A stretch of 64,000 nucleotides of DNA from Paraburkholderia fungorum (GTDB taxonomy: Bacteria > Pseudomonadota > Gammaproteobacteria > Burkholderiales > Burkholderiaceae), in contig NZ_FNKP01000003.1 in the NCBI RefSeq assembly GCF_900099835.1, forward strand, positions 62,001-126,000. The letters are read 5' to 3'. The position numbers and the translations under genes are program-made. The notes under the pieces are model-generated. The model was given only the letters and a program-made list of their open reading frames with translations. It did no database searches and was not told the origin of the DNA. Of this stretch, positions 1-9,040 are shown in pieces. Every line of letters starts with the position of its first letter. The stretch's first letter is position 1.

Positions 1-3000
1 ACGGCGCGACCTTCGATCTGTCGGCGGGCAACGGCCAGCAGATCTTCGGTACGCTGACCGGCGGCGGGACAGTCAACCTCGGCAGCAACGCGCTGACGCT
101 CGGTGACGCGAACGACGGCACCTACAGTGGATCGATCGGTGGCACCGGCAGTTTGACCAAAGTCGGCGCGGGCACCGAGACGCTGACCGGCACCAACACC
201 TTCACGGGCGGCACGACGATCGATGCAGGCACGCTTGCGCTTGGCGCAGGCGGCACGCTTGCACCGACAGGCAGTGTGATGCTCGGTGCTGCCGGTACGG
301 GCTTCGACATCAGCGGGTCGGGCGCGGCTCAGACGATCGGCGCACTGTCTGGTGTCGGCGGCAGTGCGGTGACGCTCGGCGCGAACACGTTGACGTTCGG
401 CGACGCGTCGGATCAGACCTTCGGCGGCACGATTGGGGGCACGGGCGGCATCGTCAAGGCAGGCAGCGGCACCGAAACGCTGACCGGCGCGAACACGTAC
501 ACCGGCGGCACGACAATCGATGCTGGCACCCTCGCACTCGGCGCGGGCGGCAGCCTTGCATCGACGGGCGCAGTGAATATCGTGGGAGCGGGTTCGTTGT
601 TCGACATCGGTGGTGCAACGGCAAGTCAGAGCGTCGGCGCACTGAGCGGCGTAGCAGGCAGCACGGTGTCGCTGGGTGTGAACTCGCTGACATTCGGCGA
701 TTCGACCGACCAGACACTTGCCAGCACCGTGAACGGAACAGGCAGCCTCGTCAAACAGGGCAGCGGCACTGAAACGCTCACCGGCGCGAACACCTACAGC
801 GGCGGCACGACGCTGAATGCCGGCGGCCTGGTCGTCGGCAACAACGCTGCGCTGGGCACGGGCACGCTGACAGTGAGCGGTACGAGTACCCTCGACAGCA
901 GCACCGCCACGACGCTCGCCAACAACGTGCTGCTGAACTCAGGACTGACGGTGCTGGGCAGCAACGACCTGACACTGAACGGCGCGCTGTCCGGCACGGG
1001 CAGTCTGACGAAAGACGGCGCGGCCACACTCACGTTGAACGGCGCAAACACCTACACCGGCGGCACGCAGATCACCGAAGGCATGCTTGCACTCGGCACC
1101 AGCGCGAGCCTGTTTGCGCCGGGCATCGCGAATATCGCCGATGGCGCGACCCTCGACCTGTCGGCGGGCAGCGGCACGCCCACGGTCGGCACGCTGACCG
1201 GCGGCGGCACCGTCAATCTCGGCGCGAACACGCTGACGCTCGGCGACGCCCACGACGGCACCTTCGCCGGTTCGATCGGCGGTACGGGTGGCGTGACGAA
1301 GGCCGGTAGCGGCACCGAAATGCTCAGCGGCACGAACACGTACACGGGCGCGACCACGGTCGACTCGGGCACGCTCGCTTTGTCGGGTGCTGGGACGCTG
1401 TCGGCCGTAACCAATGTCAATCTCGTCAATCCAGGCACGGCGCTCGACGTGAGCGGCGCAAGCGGTACGCCGACCGTCGGTTCGCTGTCCGGCGTCGGCG
1501 GCACCAGCGTGACGCTCGGCGCGAACACGCTGACATTCGGCGGCGGTTCGGACGGCACGTTCGGCGGCACGATCAATGGCACAGGTGGAATTGTCAAGAC
1601 CGGCGCCGGCTCCCAGACGCTGTCGTCGGCCAGCACCTACAGCGGCGGCACCACGCTCGCGGGCGGTGCGCTGATTGTCGGCAACGATGCTGCGCTTGGC
1701 AGCGGCGCGTTGAGCGTCGCTGCCCCAGCCACGCTCGATGCGAGCGCGCCGGTCAATCTCGCGAATCCGGTCGATCTGGACGCGACGGCGACGATCGGCG
1801 GCAGCGCCGACACCACGCTGTCCGGCGTTGTGTCCGGCTTGGGCGGCCTCGTCAAGGACGGCGCGGCAAACCTGACGCTCGCCGGCAACAACACGTTCTC
1901 CGGTGGCACCGTGGTGGACAGCGGCACGCTGACGCTCGCATCGGGCGGCGCGCTCGGCACCGGCGGTCTGACGATGAACGGCGGCCAGCTTACCCTCGGC
2001 TCGTCCGCAGCCGCCACGCCGCTGCAAGTGACGCTGCCGTCGCTCGACGGCGCGCCGGGTTCGTCGATCGATCTGGGCGACTCCAGTCTGAGCGTGAACG
2101 GTGGCGGCACCTTCGCAGGCGCTTTGACGGGCACCGGCTCGGTGACCAAGAGTGGCAGCGACACGCTAACCCTGAGCGGCACCAGCACCTACAACGGACC
2201 GACGACCGTATCGTCCGGCACGCTCGCGGTGACCGGCTCGACGGCCAGCTCGACGGTGACCGTGCAAAACGGGGCGACGCTGTCCGGTACCGGCACCGTG
2301 GGCGGTCTGATCGTGCAGAGCGGCGCGACGGCAGTCGGCGGGCAACCCGGTCAGGCTTTGAACGTCGCCGGCAATGCGCAGTTCGATCAGGGCTCGACGC
2401 TGGCCATTTCCGTGACGCCGCAGCAAAGCGGCTCGTTGACCACGACCGGCAGCACGACGCTGCTGGGCGGAACGGTGCAGGTCTCGGCGGGACAAGGGGT
2501 TTACACACCATCGACCGTCTATCCGATCGTCACGGCGGGCCAGGGCGTCAGCGGCACCTTCGCGGGCGCCACGTCGAATCTGCCGTTCCTGACCCCCACG
2601 CTCACCTACGACCCGGACCACGCGTATCTTCAGTTGACGCCGAACGGCGCAGCGCTAACGTCGGTCGCGACGACGCCGAACGAGACTGCAGTGAGCGCCT
2701 CGCTCGCCGGAATGTCGGCGGCCGCAGCGGGCAGCGGCAGCGCGACGCTGGTGCCGGCCCTGTTTTCGAGCGACGTGCGCACCGCGCGCGTCGCGTTCAA
2801 CCAGCTCGACGGCGAACTGCATGCGAGCACGAAGAGCATGCTGCTGCTCGACAGCCGTTATGTCCGGGACGCCGTGACCGATCGTCTGCGGGAAGGGCTA
2901 GCGCCTTCGAGTGGTCCGCTCGCGTCGATGTCGGCGGGTTCCGCGCAGTGCGACGGCCGGATCGGACAGGGCGCGATGCCGGCCGATACTGCGCACAGCG

Positions 3001-3860
3001 GTTCGCGCGATGCCTGTGTCGACCCACGGCGCTATCAGCCGGTGGTCTGGGCGCAGGCATACGGCTCCGACAGCAAGCTCGGAGGTGACAGCAACACGTC
3101 CGGGATCGATCGCAGCATGGCCGGCTTCATTGCGGGCGCAGACATGGCGCTCAACGACAGGTGGCGCATCGGCGTCGCGGGCGGCTTCGGACATAGCTCG
3201 CTCGACAATGATCTGGCCTCGTCGGCGGATGTGGACAGCTATCACATTGCGATGTACGGCGGTGCACAGTACGGGCCGATCGGCGTGAGACTCGGCGCAG
3301 CCTATACGTGGAACGACGTGGACATGAACCGTTACCCGTCCTTCACGGGTTTCGCCGATCACAATAGCTCCGACTACTCGGCGAAAGCCGCACAGGTGTT
3401 CGGCGAAGTCGGTTATGCGGTGCCGTTCAACCGTTTCGCACTCGAACCGTTTGCCGGCCTCGCGTACGTGAACCTGCACACCAGCGGCTTCAGCGAAACT
3501 GGCGGTGACAGCGCGCTGCGCAGCAACGGCGAGACCGACAACATCGGCTTCTCGACTTTAGGCCTGCGCGTTTCGACGCGTCTCGGCGAACTGCCGCTTG
3601 CCGCTTTCACCGGCCACGCGATGGCGGGCTGGCGGCACGCGTTCGGCAGTACGCAACCATCGTCGACGCTCGCGTTCATGACAGGCGGATCGTCGTTCAA
3701 CGTGAGCGGCGTACCGATCGCACGCGATACCGCCGTGCTGGAACTGGGCGTCGACGCGAACATCGCGAAGAACGTCACGTTGGGGATTGCTTATAGCGGC
3801 CAGTACGGGGGAGGATCGCACGACAATGCTATCTCGGGACGTTTCGCGTGGAAGTTCTGA
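1..3860 (+). CDS. Autotransporter with PATR-type passenger repeats and beta-barrel (5' end missing)
   Basis: The reading frame is open from the first full codon at position 3, so the start codon, signal peptide and N-terminal passenger lie outside the window. What remains is a Gly/Thr/Ser-rich passenger built of roughly 100-residue units, each with a motif like TYTGGTTIDAGTLALG, as in passenger-associated transport repeats of type Va secretion. From about 3030 the sequence becomes a typical C-terminal autotransporter barrel (VVWAQAYG, then alternating hydrophobic strands) and ends in FAWKF with the expected terminal Phe. The barrel should sit in the outer membrane and export the passenger as a beta-helix. 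No catalytic motif is visible in the passenger; adhesion or aggregation is a guess. It reads opposite to the next operon. Confidence 0.93.
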   Translation, partial: GATFDLSAGNGQQIFGTLTGGGTVNLGSNALTLGDANDGTYSGSIGGTGSLTKVGAGTETLTGTNTFTGGTTIDAGTLALGAGGTLAPTGSVMLGAAGTGFDISGSGAAQTIGALSGVGGSAVTLGANTLTFGDASDQTFGGTIGGTGGIVKAGSGTETLTGANTYTGGTTIDAGTLALGAGGSLASTGAVNIVGAGSLFDIGGATASQSVGALSGVAGSTVSLGVNSLTFGDSTDQTLASTVNGTGSLVKQGSGTETLTGANTYSGGTTLNAGGLVVGNNAALGTGTLTVSGTSTLDSSTATTLANNVLLNSGLTVLGSNDLTLNGALSGTGSLTKDGAATLTLNGANTYTGGTQITEGMLALGTSASLFAPGIANIADGATLDLSAGSGTPTVGTLTGGGTVNLGANTLTLGDAHDGTFAGSIGGTGGVTKAGSGTEMLSGTNTYTGATTVDSGTLALSGAGTLSAVTNVNLVNPGTALDVSGASGTPTVGSLSGVGGTSVTLGANTLTFGGGSDGTFGGTINGTGGIVKTGAGSQTLSSASTYSGGTTLAGGALIVGNDAALGSGALSVAAPATLDASAPVNLANPVDLDATATIGGSADTTLSGVVSGLGGLVKDGAANLTLAGNNTFSGGTVVDSGTLTLASGGALGTGGLTMNGGQLTLGSSAAATPLQVTLPSLDGAPGSSIDLGDSSLSVNGGGTFAGALTGTGSVTKSGSDTLTLSGTSTYNGPTTVSSGTLAVTGSTASSTVTVQNGATLSGTGTVGGLIVQSGATAVGGQPGQALNVAGNAQFDQGSTLAISVTPQQSGSLTTTGSTTLLGGTVQVSAGQGVYTPSTVYPIVTAGQGVSGTFAGATSNLPFLTPTLTYDPDHAYLQLTPNGAALTSVATTPNETAVSASLAGMSAAAAGSGSATLVPALFSSDVRTARVAFNQLDGELHASTKSMLLLDSRYVRDAVTDRLREGLAPSSGPLASMSAGSAQCDGRIGQGAMPADTAHSGSRDACVDPRRYQPVVWAQAYGSDSKLGGDSNTSGIDRSMAGFIAGADMALNDRWRIGVAGGFGHSSLDNDLASSADVDSYHIAMYGGAQYGPIGVRLGAAYTWNDVDMNRYPSFTGFADHNSSDYSAKAAQVFGEVGYAVPFNRFALEPFAGLAYVNLHTSGFSETGGDSALRSNGETDNIGFSTLGLRVSTRLGELPLAAFTGHAMAGWRHAFGSTQPSSTLAFMTGGSSFNVSGVPIARDTAVLELGVDANIAKNVTLGIAYSGQYGGGSHDNAISGRFAWKF
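150..2250 (+). repeat. Eight imperfect ~0.3-kb passenger repeats
   Basis: The T(Y/F)xGGTT-type motif recurs near 190, 490, 790, 1050, 1335, 1630, 1885 and 2185, a spacing of about 260 to 300 bases. The first two units visible are close to identical at the DNA level, and later ones are more diverged. The DNA repeat is in frame with the protein repeat and could recombine to change passenger length. Confidence 0.8.
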
Positions 3861-4365
3861 AGGGAGGGACGTGCGGATAGGCAGCAGAGTCCCGGATGTG
3901 CGTCAATCAGCAAAAAAACGGCGTGGCGACGCGCGAGGCGCACACCCCGTTTCACACGTTATGGCGAACGAGCGCGACTGATCGTTTTCCGCAGTTTCAC
4001 CGCCTGGGTTTGTCGTGATCCGTCGCACGGTTTTTTGAGCAAGCTGTCTCCTCCATGTCTCCTCGACGTGGATTACGCCCGCCGATGTGCGGGCTCTTTT
4101 TTGCTCAATACGTTCAGGCTGCATCAAAGTCGCAAACAGCGCGATTTCTCGTGATGTAGTGTGCTCGACACATCTGTTGCGGGTGTCGGCGACGGTGCGC
4201 TGTCGAATCATGTCAAGCGCAAATCAGGTCCGGCGACGAACCGAGTTAACAGCAGGCTTTGGTATGGACGATCAGGGTAGAGCACGGACCGGACAGAAGA
4301 GGTTGTTCGACGGCGCATCGCGATCCTTCGACAATCAGACCGTGTGATACATCCCCCCCCCGCCT
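3861..4365. other. Intergenic region between convergent units
   Basis: About 505 bases separate the autotransporter stop from the stop of the leftward SfnB-like gene. I see no convincing gene. Short open frames here lack codon bias and ribosome sites. It holds one good rho-independent terminator (4077-4102) and a run of nine C at 4353-4361. Confidence 0.6.
4077..4102 (+). terminator. Rho-independent terminator
   Basis: A perfect 6-bp stem (GCCCGC/GCGGGC) with a 6-base loop is followed by TCTTTTTT. It lies 217 bases after the autotransporter stop codon, so it either ends a long 3' UTR or belongs to a short unrecognised transcript between 3861 and 4077. Confidence 0.75.
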
Positions 4366-5616
4366 TCACGCTTCGCCGATCCGCCATTGCCCCGGCGGCA
4401 ACGCACCGTTCACCGCAAAGTTGCCGACGATCCGGTCCTTGTACACGCGCGGGTTGTGCGACGTAATCGTTCTCGCGTTGCGCCAGTAGCGGTCGAGTCC
4501 CGCGGACCGCAACGTCGCCGACGCGCCTAGCGCATCGAAAACTTCGGCGGTGGCGTCGAGAATCAATTGCGAGACGACCGTCTGTGCCTGCCATATTTCC
4601 AGTTCCGCTTCGATCGTCAGCGCCACGGCGTTGCCGGTCGCGCCAGAATCCGCGTTGGCCGCCCGTTCGAGCGCGCGCGCGGCTTGCGCGACGATCGCTC
4701 CCGCCGAATACGCGTGGGCACGCAGGCGGCCGATCACCTGCAGCACCTGAGGGTCGTCGGCAGGTCTTGCGGCCGGCGCGTGGCTATAGCTGCGCTTGCG
4801 CGCCGCGACCGCGGCGGCTGCATCGGTTGCCGCTGCGCGGCCGATGCCCGCGAGCGTAGCGAGATGCACCAACTGGTAATACGCCTCGGAGTAAGAGAAC
4901 GGCGCGGCTTCGCTGACGATTTCAGCAGGGTCGACCGGCGTATCCGTGAAGCGGCTCGTGCCGCTCGCGGTGAGGCGTTGGCCCATCCCGTCCCAATCGT
5001 CGACGACCTCGACGCCGGGTGCATGCCGATCGATTGTCACCGCGACCGGCTCGCCTTGCGTACCGCTCGCGCCGACGTGAATCCAGTCTGCGAACAGCGA
5101 GCCGGTGGTGTAGAACTTCGCGCCATTCAGGCGCCAGCCGCCGGCTTCGCGAGTCAGCCGGGTCGAAAAGCGTTCCTGTCGCGCGTCGCCGGTCTCGGAC
5201 CACGCCGCGCCGACGATGGCGCCGTCGGCGAGCCTCGGCAGCCACACGTCGCGCCGTTCGGGCGAGCTGGTGAGAATGTGCTCGACGTAGCCGAAGTGGG
5301 CACGCAATGCCTGAGTGAGGTTGGAATCCGCTTCCGACAACTTGATCAGGAAGTCGAAGAAATCCGCGAGGCCGATCCCGTGGCCGCCGTATTCCTTCGG
5401 TACTCGCAACGCGGTGAGTCCGGCGTTGCGGAGCCAGCCGATTTCCTCGTTGGGCAGCCGCCGTTCGAGTTCGCGCTCGACACTGCCGCTGCGAATCCGC
5501 CGCAATATCTCCAGAGTCGGGGCGGGCAGCGCCGCCTGGAAAGCGTGAGTGATTCCATGGCCCCACGCGTCGCCGATAACGAAGCCTGCGGGCGGAGCCG
5601 ATCGATCGAGAGTCAT
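4366..5616 (-). CDS. Acyl-CoA dehydrogenase-fold flavoprotein, SfnB/DszC type
   Basis: 416 residues with the acyl-CoA dehydrogenase fold: an N-terminal helical domain with a VPKEYGGHG motif, a middle beta domain with AWSETGDARQERF, and a C-terminal helical bundle. It most resembles the SfnB/DszC group, which act as FMNH2-dependent monooxygenases or sulfur-acquisition oxidoreductases rather than fatty-acid oxidation enzymes. The start is the ATG at 5616, which overlaps the stop of the upstream monooxygenase gene as ATGA; a longer upstream frame exists but would run deep into that gene. As last gene of a transport operon with a DszA-type enzyme it probably works on an imported organosulfur or related heteroatom compound. 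The substrate is unknown and no flavin reductase gene is nearby. Confidence 0.85.
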   Translation of the reverse strand: MTLDRSAPPAGFVIGDAWGHGITHAFQAALPAPTLEILRRIRSGSVERELERRLPNEEIGWLRNAGLTALRVPKEYGGHGIGLADFFDFLIKLSEADSNLTQALRAHFGYVEHILTSSPERRDVWLPRLADGAIVGAAWSETGDARQERFSTRLTREAGGWRLNGAKFYTTGSLFADWIHVGASGTQGEPVAVTIDRHAPGVEVVDDWDGMGQRLTASGTSRFTDTPVDPAEIVSEAAPFSYSEAYYQLVHLATLAGIGRAAATDAAAAVAARKRSYSHAPAARPADDPQVLQVIGRLRAHAYSAGAIVAQAARALERAANADSGATGNAVALTIEAELEIWQAQTVVSQLILDATAEVFDALGASATLRSAGLDRYWRNARTITSHNPRVYKDRIVGNFAVNGALPPGQWRIGEA

Positions 5617-7025
5617 GAGAGTGTGGCGTCCTGTTGTGTGGCGGGATGAGCCCATGGGCGCAGGCGTCGCGCCGGGTGAGAGTCGGGCAGGTGAGCGGCG
5701 CCGCGGAACAGCTTTTCGCGCAGTGTGCCGGGGGCGTACTCGCGTTGCATCAGTCCGCGCCGCTGCAGAACGGGAACGACGTGATCGACGAATTCGCTCC
5801 ACCAGCCGAGCGTGGTGACCGGCACCACGTTGAAGCCGGCAACGCCCGCTGCGGCCCAGCGTTCCACTTCGTCGGCGATCTGCTCGGGCGTGCCTGCGAA
5901 CTGCGCGGAGATCGTCTTGCGCAGCGCGTCAGCGAAGGTCACGACGCCGTCGGGCGCGGCGTCGATGAACGCGCGCACGGTGCCGCGCGTGCCATTCTGC
6001 TGGCGCAGTTCGCTCAGCGGCGTGGCCGGGTCGATGTGCGTCAGGTCCACGCCGATGCTGCCGCTCCAGAACGCGGCGAGTGCTTCGAGGCTGAACGATT
6101 CGAGGATGTCCGCGCGACGCGCTTTCGCTTCTGCCTCTGTGCTGCCGATTACCGGCGAGAGCATCACGATCGCGCGAATGTCGTCGGCACGGCGACCGGC
6201 GGCTACCGCACGCTGTCTGAGATCGGCGATGTCGGCCGCCGCGGACTCAGGGGTACGCGAAGGCAGGAATGTGACCTCTGCATGGCGGGCGGCGAAGTTG
6301 CGCCCGGCTTCCGACGCGCCAGCCTGGAACAGCACGGGAGTGCGCTGCGGCGAAGTCTGCACGAGATGCGGCCCGGCGACCCGATAACGTTCGCCGTGAT
6401 GGTTGATCGCGTGCAGGCGCGACGGGTCCACCAGCACGCCGCTTTCGCGGTCGGCCACGAGTGCGCCGTCTTCCCAGCTGGCTTCCCACAGCTTGTAGAC
6501 CACCTGCACATATTCCTCGCCCCACAGGTAGCGCTCGTCGTGCGGAGGCAGTTTGTCGAGTCCGTAATTGCGTGCCGTGTTGTCGAGATACGAGGTGACG
6601 ATATTCCACGCCACACGTCCTTCGCTCAGATGATCGAGCGTCGAGAATTTGCGGGCGAAACTGAACGGATGCTCCTGAATTACCGAACTGGTGACCGCGA
6701 AGCCGATATTGCTCGTCGCAGCGGCGAGCGCCGAAACGAGCGCCGCCGGGTCGTGCGACGGAAACTGCATGCCGGTGCGCACCGCCTGTTGCCACTGTCC
6801 GCTGGAGGTCTCGTAAATACCCGCGACGTCGGCGAGAAACACCACGTCGAAGAAACCGCGTTCGGCGGTCTGCGCGAGCTCGATCCAGGGTCCGAGCTTG
6901 TGGAAGTCGAGTTGATGCTGTCCGAGCGGATGACGCCACAGCCCGTGACTATGGTGATTCGGCGTGACGTGCGCGAACGCGTTGTAGATCAGCGGACGTA
7001 CCGCGCTGGAAGTAGGCTGGCTCAT
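5613..7025 (-). CDS. LLM-class flavin-dependent monooxygenase, NtaA/SnaA/DszA family
   Basis: About 470 residues, the usual length of the NtaA/SnaA/DszA branch of bacterial luciferase-like monooxygenases, which use FMNH2 and O2 supplied by a separate reductase. Family landmarks include the N-terminal segment with HGLWRHP, the GRVAWNIVTS strand, LWEASWEDGA and the RGLMQREY segment near the C-terminus. The ATG at 7025 overlaps the stop of the upstream binding-protein gene (ATGA), which makes it a better start than the GTG or ATG codons further upstream. Pairing with an SfnB/DszC-type protein suggests sequential oxidation of a sulfone, sulfonate or nitrogen compound. The actual substrate cannot be told from sequence. 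Confidence 0.9.
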   Translation of the reverse strand: MSQPTSSAVRPLIYNAFAHVTPNHHSHGLWRHPLGQHQLDFHKLGPWIELAQTAERGFFDVVFLADVAGIYETSSGQWQQAVRTGMQFPSHDPAALVSALAAATSNIGFAVTSSVIQEHPFSFARKFSTLDHLSEGRVAWNIVTSYLDNTARNYGLDKLPPHDERYLWGEEYVQVVYKLWEASWEDGALVADRESGVLVDPSRLHAINHHGERYRVAGPHLVQTSPQRTPVLFQAGASEAGRNFAARHAEVTFLPSRTPESAAADIADLRQRAVAAGRRADDIRAIVMLSPVIGSTEAEAKARRADILESFSLEALAAFWSGSIGVDLTHIDPATPLSELRQQNGTRGTVRAFIDAAPDGVVTFADALRKTISAQFAGTPEQIADEVERWAAAGVAGFNVVPVTTLGWWSEFVDHVVPVLQRRGLMQREYAPGTLREKLFRGAAHLPDSHPARRLRPWAHPATQQDATLS

Positions 7026-8242
7026 TTTCCGGTCGCCTCCGCGATCTGTTGTGCCGACCACGGCTTGACCGGCGTCTTCTGCCACGCGCTGTACGGCGCC
7101 GGATCGTCGACGACTTCATGGCCGCCCTCGACATGGCCGGCGAACGCCCAGATGTTCTCCTGGCGTGGCATGCCCTGCACCGGCGCGACGGCGGTGAAGT
7201 CGATCGGATGGAGAACGTCGGTCGTGAAATTACGTTCGTGCGCGACGTGCTCGCGGAAGCTGTCCACGGTCACTGTCGGCAGCTTGCGGGCGATCTGCGC
7301 GAAGGTCCACACGGCGAGCCAGTCGGTCGTGGTGGTGCCGTCGGTCGGGCCTTTCACTTCATGATTCGGGTCGTACTTCGCCAGTTGGCGCTCGTACTCG
7401 GACCACGTCGGGAAACGCTTTGCATCCTCGCCTTTTTCCAGCGCGAGCGAGTTCGGAAACGGCGCCTTGCTGAGGGCGGCGATGGTCGCATCTTCGATCA
7501 CGTTGTTGCTGCTGACGAACGGAATCCTGATGCCCTGCTGTGCGGCTGCTTCGACCAGCAGCGTCTGCTGTTCAGGCGGATAAAGCATGCCGCCCCAGAC
7601 GTCCGGGTGCAGTGCCTTGATCTTCGCGATGTACGGCGCGAAGTCGGTCGTCGAAGGCGGCACTTCCACAATCTGAACGTCGGTCACGCCTGCCTGCTCG
7701 TAGCCGAAGCGCGCGGTTTCCTGATAGGTCTTGTTGCCCAGCATCGACACATAGACGGCACGCTTCGCGCCAAAACGTTTCGCGCCAAGATAGGTGCCTT
7801 GCGCTGCGCCCGCGCCATTCAACGCGGTGATGAACGACAGTGGGTTGCGCACGTCGGAGGGATCGCTGCCCATCGGGAACCACGCGGCCATGTTCTTCGC
7901 GCGCAGGATCTTGTCGACACCGTTCGCGCTGCTGCCGCCGATCAACGTGATCGCGCCTTCGTCGGCGAGGCGGCGCGCGCACGCGATGCTGGCGGCGGGT
8001 TGCCCCTTGGTATCGCAGATTTCAACGACCAGCTTGCGGCCGTTGATGCCGCCCTCGTCGTTGACCGCGCGCGCTGCAATCTGCGCAACGCGGCCCGGGT
8101 CGGTCACCGCGAACGGCGAGCCGCTCGCGGCGATGATGAAGCCGACCAGCACCGGCGGCTGGCTTTCGGCCGATGCGTTGAGTGCGCAGGCGAGGGTGGT
8201 GGCGGCAAGCACGCCGCCAAGCGAAAGAGACCGTAGAGTCAT
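7022..8242 (-). CDS. Periplasmic substrate-binding protein, LivJ/AmiC type
   Basis: 406 residues with a clear Sec signal peptide (MTLRSLSLGG, hydrophobic core, ASA cleavage region) followed by a type I periplasmic-binding fold: PVLVGFIIAASGSPFAV at the mature N-terminus and VVEICDTKGQPA soon after. It should capture the ligand for the LivF and fused LivHMG proteins encoded just upstream. The stop overlaps the start of the monooxygenase gene. The 96 bases between it and livF are the only real gap in the operon and could hold a processing site or an extra promoter. Ligand specificity is unknown; the coupled oxygenases suggest it is not an amino acid. Confidence 0.9.
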   Translation of the reverse strand: MTLRSLSLGGVLAATTLACALNASAESQPPVLVGFIIAASGSPFAVTDPGRVAQIAARAVNDEGGINGRKLVVEICDTKGQPAASIACARRLADEGAITLIGGSSANGVDKILRAKNMAAWFPMGSDPSDVRNPLSFITALNGAGAAQGTYLGAKRFGAKRAVYVSMLGNKTYQETARFGYEQAGVTDVQIVEVPPSTTDFAPYIAKIKALHPDVWGGMLYPPEQQTLLVEAAAQQGIRIPFVSSNNVIEDATIAALSKAPFPNSLALEKGEDAKRFPTWSEYERQLAKYDPNHEVKGPTDGTTTTDWLAVWTFAQIARKLPTVTVDSFREHVAHERNFTTDVLHPIDFTAVAPVQGMPRQENIWAFAGHVEGGHEVVDDPAPYSAWQKTPVKPWSAQQIAEATGK

Positions 8243-8338
8243 GGGCGAAGTCTGGTGGGGACGATAAAAGTCATGAACAAGCGCACGGCGTCCAACGCAA
8301 AATGCGCGCAGGACACTCGACGCGGCATGGAAGACGGC

Positions 8339-9040
8339 TCACACATCGAGCGCGTGACCGAGATAGATGGCTTCGACTTCGTGCGCGCGCGCGAGCAGTT
8401 CGTCGCGGCGCAGATGCAGTTTCACCTCGCCATCGGCGACGATGGCCGCATGCGTCGCGATCCGCTCGGCGATGTGGATGTGCTGCTCGACCGCGAGCAC
8501 CGCAATCCCTTCGTTGCGCGACTGGCTGACGACGGCATCGACCACGCGCCGCGCCATCGCCGGGCTCAGGCCGAACGTGAGTTCGTCGAGCAGCACGACG
8601 CGCGGCCTGCGCAGCAGTGCACGCGCGACCGCGACCATCTGCTGTTCGCCGCCGCTCAGTTGACCGGCGGCCACGCCAAGACGCGGCTCCAGTTCGGGAA
8701 AGATGTCGAGCAGCGCGGCGGGCGCCAGATCGCACAGGCGCAGGTTGTCGGCGACGCTCAGCGAGCCGAACAGACTGCGCCCCTTGATGACGAGACCCGT
8801 TCCGGCACGCGCGCGCTGATGCGCGGGGCCCGTGAGCGGCCGCCCGTCGAGCAGGATCTCGCCTTCGACATCGGCGATGAATCCGGCAATGGCCAGCAGC
8901 GTCGTCGATTTGCCCGCGCCGTTGCGGCCGAGCAGCGCGACGATCTCGCCGGCTTCGACGCTGAGTGAAATGTCGTTGAGAATCCGGCGGTGGCCGTAGC
9001 CGGCGCGCAGCCGGCGAAGTTCGAGTACGGGTTGTGTCAT
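8339..9040 (-). CDS. ABC transporter ATP-binding protein, LivF type
   Basis: 233 residues, normal for LivF. Walker A is GRNGAGKST (residues 38-46), the signature is LSGGEQQ, and Walker B is VVLLDE followed by LTFGLSP. It forms the nucleotide-binding dimer with the LivG-like domain fused to the permease encoded immediately upstream. The ATG at 9040 overlaps that gene's stop (ATGA). The frame stays open much further upstream, but that part lies inside the fusion gene in another frame and is not real. Confidence 0.93.
   Translation of the reverse strand: MTQPVLELRRLRAGYGHRRILNDISLSVEAGEIVALLGRNGAGKSTTLLAIAGFIADVEGEILLDGRPLTGPAHQRARAGTGLVIKGRSLFGSLSVADNLRLCDLAPAALLDIFPELEPRLGVAAGQLSGGEQQMVAVARALLRRPRVVLLDELTFGLSPAMARRVVDAVVSQSRNEGIAVLAVEQHIHIAERIATHAAIVADGEVKLHLRRDELLARAHEVEAIYLGHALDV

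Noticed and set aside
4087..4347. 86-codon ORF after the autotransporter
   Set aside because: It starts inside the terminator hairpin and has no coding signature.
4353..4361. Run of nine C as a phase-variable tract
   Set aside because: It lies outside any gene, after a stop codon, with no promoter spacing it would alter.
5634..7364. 576-codon frame antisense to the LLM monooxygenase, and similar long antisense frames (939-2027, 16324-17619, 45616-47028)
   Set aside because: Typical GC-rich shadow frames opposite well-supported genes, with no recognisable domains.
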